Origin: Cercis canadensis
Lineage: Eukaryota; Streptophyta; Magnoliopsida; Fabales; Fabaceae
Assembly: GCA_003255065.1 (NCBI GenBank)
Contig: QAOA01003602.1
Coordinates: 62,001-126,000, forward strand
Direction of reading: 5' to 3'
Length of the DNA: 64,000 nucleotides
Part shown: positions 60,881 to 64,000 of the stretch, one piece after another
Layout: each line of letters opens with the position of its first letter
Position numbering within the stretch: position 1 is the stretch's first letter
The notes under the pieces: model-generated
What the model saw: the letters and a program-made list of their open reading frames with translations, nothing else
What the model was told of the DNA's origin: nothing
The model's database searches: none
Program-made: the position numbers and the translations under genes

Positions 60881-61911
60881 TTGAAGACATAGTCAGTAAC
60901 TTATAGATGATTTTGAGAGAAAAAAAAGAACAAAAGACTTTGTTAGTAACTAAGTAAATTGATATTATGCTTTCTTTAAAAAAATATTTAGTTTTGAACA
61001 ACAGTATATGGTATCATGTGCAAACAAAAACCAGAAACAAAAAGGTAGAAATAAAGAGAAAACAGCAGGAGTATGCAGATATCAGAGCTAGATTTACTAA
61101 TTTTCTGAGAGTTAAATTGTTCTTTTATCTGATGAAAATTTAATGAGAAAATATAAGTATATACCATAGAGGAGAAAAAAAAATTTCCCATTTATATAAG
61201 AAATTGTTAAAGTTATTTTATCGAGGAAATTTTCCATGTTGATTTTAATACCAAATTCTAGAGGGTTCTTTCTTTTACCTTAATTAATTTCTTGATCGAA
61301 GGATCTGACTAAACTCTTTTTATTTTCTCTTTTCTTTGTTCGTGTCTTTTTGTTTTTATTTTATTTTATTCTATTTTTTGGTTCTTGGCGTCTAGTTTAC
61401 TATATAAACCCATGTAGGTATCGGCCAAAGTATAGATAAATTTCTCTCCATTTTCTTGAAAACTTTGATACAGTTTGGCTTTTTAGGGTTTTAGTGCAAA
61501 TCTTATGAGTTGAGAAATTGCCACCCTAACCCTAAAGTTGCTCCAATTGTGCAGTCTCTTCCTGGGCGGCAACAATTGGTTTGGACAAGAACTGAGACAA
61601 CTTTTTCATCTTTGGTTTCCTTGCAGCTTCTCTATTTCTCTTTTTTTTCTTTCTGAATAAAAGCAAAAGTGGCAGAGAACAAAGAGAGAAATCGATAGAT
61701 GCAAGAAAACTATATGTGGGAAGAACCAAGAACAACACCTGCTGATCAAAAAACAATGAGATTTCAATCATCTGAATAATGTTTTTATCAAACCTTGAAT
61801 ATATCTTTTTGTTTATTTTATTTGCTTTAATTATGAGTATGAATCATGTAGGAGCGTGCTTTGCAGTAACCTGCTTGGTTCTTTTGTCAGTTCATAATGT
61901 TTTTTTCGCAG
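60881..61911. other. Intergenic DNA with scattered promoter-like motifs
   Basis: AT-rich. CTATATAAACCC at about 61399 would make a good plus-strand TATA box. ACCCTAACCCTAAA at about 61524 is a two-copy telomere-like or telo-box motif. No coding frame with a recognisable domain follows on either strand, so no gene is called. Confidence 0.4.
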
Positions 61912-61974
61912 GGTGTTAAGGTACCCGCATTTGGTAGACCCTGGCTTCCTGCTCCGTGGAAGGAGTTGCTATGA
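61912..61974 (+). other. Weak candidate terminal exon
   Basis: A T-rich tract and CGCAG at 61901-61911 form a plausible splice acceptor. They are followed by 20 codons (GVKVPAFGRPWLPAPWKELL) and TGA. The local GC content and the non-repetitive peptide stand out from the AT-rich surroundings. No upstream exon was found and the peptide is not recognised, so this may be chance. Confidence 0.15.
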
Positions 61975-64000
61975 ACCATCCTGAAGTTATTTTGGTGGAA
62001 TGGTGTGATCAATCTCAAGTTTTTATTCCCTCTTAATTAGATTATTGTGGATTCTTTTGAAGTTATTTTTGCATTAAAATTTTGCAAACCCAAAACAATC
62101 AGTATCAAAGATAAACAGTGATATATAATTATTGGTTCCTGTGATTCAGAACGGCCAAACTTTACGGGATTTATTACAAAGTAGGTGGTTGTATTACTGC
62201 TAGCAAAACCATGGATTCGGTTATAACGTAACTCTCTATCTTCAATGCATAATCAGTTTGCTCCTAAAGTCTCCAACTTCAGGTAAGTTCTCATTAAATA
62301 TATGAGTTTGTGTAAATTTGTTGATTTGCATCCCTAAGTGACTATGCCAACGTGCTGATTTCTTTCATAAGGATTTTTTTTATTCCTATCCTAATTGACA
62401 ATTGTAATGAGCTGAATTCTTTGTCTAAATTTTCGGTTTCAATCCCTAATCGATTTTGCTTATTGTGTGGAATTGTTTGCTTGACACGGTTAGAAGTCAG
62501 TCCTAAAGTTTGAGAAATAAAAAAGACCAACACATCCTAAGTTTACACAGGGGGTCTGGGACTGCCCTGAAATCAAGATTATATTTACTTGAACCTCTTA
62601 GTTGCTAGAAATATGGGTGCTTGGAACCAAATGGATTGTGAAGCTACTGAGAGAGAAAATTTAAATGCTATACTTTCTAGGAGTTGTTATCCTACCATTC
62701 CTCAAAAGTGGAGTAACACACAACACCCTCAAAATTCCTATTATAGATCATAGTAACCCATTGCAAAGCTCTCATTAATTATAGTGGCTCAATATGAATA
62801 AAATAGTAAGACACTAGCATAAGTTGCAAAAATTTGGCTATACAAAAAAAGTATTAAAAAGCGTGTAAGTGGAATACTACTTTTCATCTATAGCTTAATT
62901 TGTTATGCTGGTCCACTTAGTTGATGAGAGCTTTGCAATAACCCCGAAAATAAAGGCTACTTCTATCAAAAATATGAGTTTTGAGGGGGTGATAGAGCTA
63001 CCTCTGCACTTTTAAGGGGTGGTAAGCCACTTAGCTTGAAGCCTTTATTTGATTTGGATTCATCTTGTTTTGGTTTATATATGTATTATGAGGATAGTTA
63101 TTGGGAGTGCGGCTGATGACATGTCCCTGAGCTGAAGGAGAGTGCCTGACATTTGATCGACTGGGTCTTGGTACCCCTCTAAGCGAGAGCATGGTATGGA
63201 ATTAAACACTACTGTTTGTTTAATATGAGTTGTTCTTCAGTGGAGTTTACTGTAATTTGTGTGAAGTTTTATTTTTATTTTGGACTTCATCTGTTAAAAT
63301 CGGTGTTACTATATGATGATTTTGGCATGTATAACTTAGGAAAGTAGGACGCCTTGATAGGCTACTTTAGTGACATCGATCTACACAAGCTTTAGTAGTT
63401 TTTCAGTTCCACTTGTTTCTTCTTGTTAAAAAGTCATCCTATTTTTATAGGATAATTTGTGAAATGTAAGAGTATGATAGATAGAGTTCCGTAGTAGATG
63501 AAGAAAGAAAAATCTAGAATCGGAAGCTTAAAAGGCTACAGATGTCATCCCACTTCATAGAACAAGAGTTATGATTCTCATTTCTGACCTTGTGAAACCC
63601 TCCCATATAGGCACCATATCCCTGATATTTAGCAGCCACAGGCTCAAAGCTAGTCTCACTGCCTGAGTGCAATTTCTCTGTGCCCTTATCTGTTGCCTAC
63701 TACAGTTATGTAAACCTGTTTTGCAGCAGATAGCATCCTCCCTCTTGTGGAATTGAACTATTTTGCATAATCCTTCATCAAATTTTACTTGAAGGAAAAC
63801 CCTAAATTTCGCTTCACAGTACATTAGACTTTAGTCATCTGTATGGTCTAAAAGTAAGATGGAGAGATGCAAAAAATAAATGAGAGAAGAAGCAGCTTAG
63901 AGTTAGAAAACGGGGAGAGTCTGTGGCCATGACAGTGGTTTCTCTACTTTTTGATTAAGATAATTATGTTAACTTCATACATGAGGCTTGGCCACTGGAT
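61975..64000. other. AT-rich intergenic DNA, no gene seen
   Basis: No recognisable domain in any frame. A minus-strand frame at 63555-63824 (89 codons) begins with ATG beside a telo-box (AACCCTAAA near 63800), but its peptide resembles nothing I know and a possible splice donor lies within it. It could be a first exon or untranslated leader of a gene beyond or within this stretch. Confidence 0.4.

Noticed and set aside
61532..61652. Minus-strand lysine-rich frame after a CAG acceptor, with ATG and 25 codons
   Set aside because: The upstream part is an A-rich tract translating to Lys/Arg. The rest is too short and unrecognised, and a telo-box overlaps its end, suggesting non-coding DNA.
63108..63190. 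Possible C/D-box snoRNA (TGATGA followed by CTGA)
   Set aside because: The motifs are short and frequent; no terminal stem and no convincing guide region were seen.

Overview
The window looks like nuclear DNA of a flowering plant, probably a dicot. The right arm is AT-rich and carries an intact F-box gene of the plant-specific F-box-associated (FBA) family. The left arm carries LTR-retrotransposon remnants and a very long satellite array. I cannot name the species, and I do not recognise the satellite.

Positions 1-51990 are one head-to-tail satellite array, all on one strand, with a 104-bp monomer and roughly 480-490 monomers. It runs off the left edge. One clean insertion interrupts it at 9721-11147: a 1,427-bp solo LTR with TG...CA ends and a perfect 5-bp target duplication (CCTTG). 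The array is nested. Each 104-bp monomer is itself a diverged trimer of ~35-bp sub-repeats. Monomers form multi-monomer blocks of 416, 1,873, 1,976 and 2,187 bp. Blocks of about 9.5-10 kb are repeated again between ~11.7 and ~33.7 kb. The monomer subfamily changes at roughly 34-40 kb. To the right of that a 19-monomer (1,976-bp) higher-order repeat is present in about 3.6 copies. Most monomers carry TGAGTCA, and many also carry its inverse TGACTCA, the GCN4/AP-1-type bZIP core. No protein-coding gene is credible inside the array. Short open frames there are by-products of a 104-bp period, which shifts frame at every monomer.

Positions 51991-52973 are an assembly gap, followed at once by 34 T. 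The right end of the array therefore lies inside the gap. From 53008 to 57500 there is AT-rich DNA with transposon relics: a possible MITE at 54126-54488, a probable 429-bp LTR at 55136-55564, and an F-box-family pseudogene fragment on the minus strand at 56258-56677.

The one confident gene is the minus-strand F-box/FBA gene at 57720-58997 (425 aa, apparently intronless). It sits about 5.7 kb from the gap. Its last ~10 codons and 3' flank are tandemly duplicated with a 90-bp period, and a TA-rich stretch plus a telo-box lie just upstream of its ATG. From 59.1 to 64 kb I see AT-rich intergenic DNA with one possible hAT-type remnant and a few weak exon-like signals, none firm enough to call a gene.
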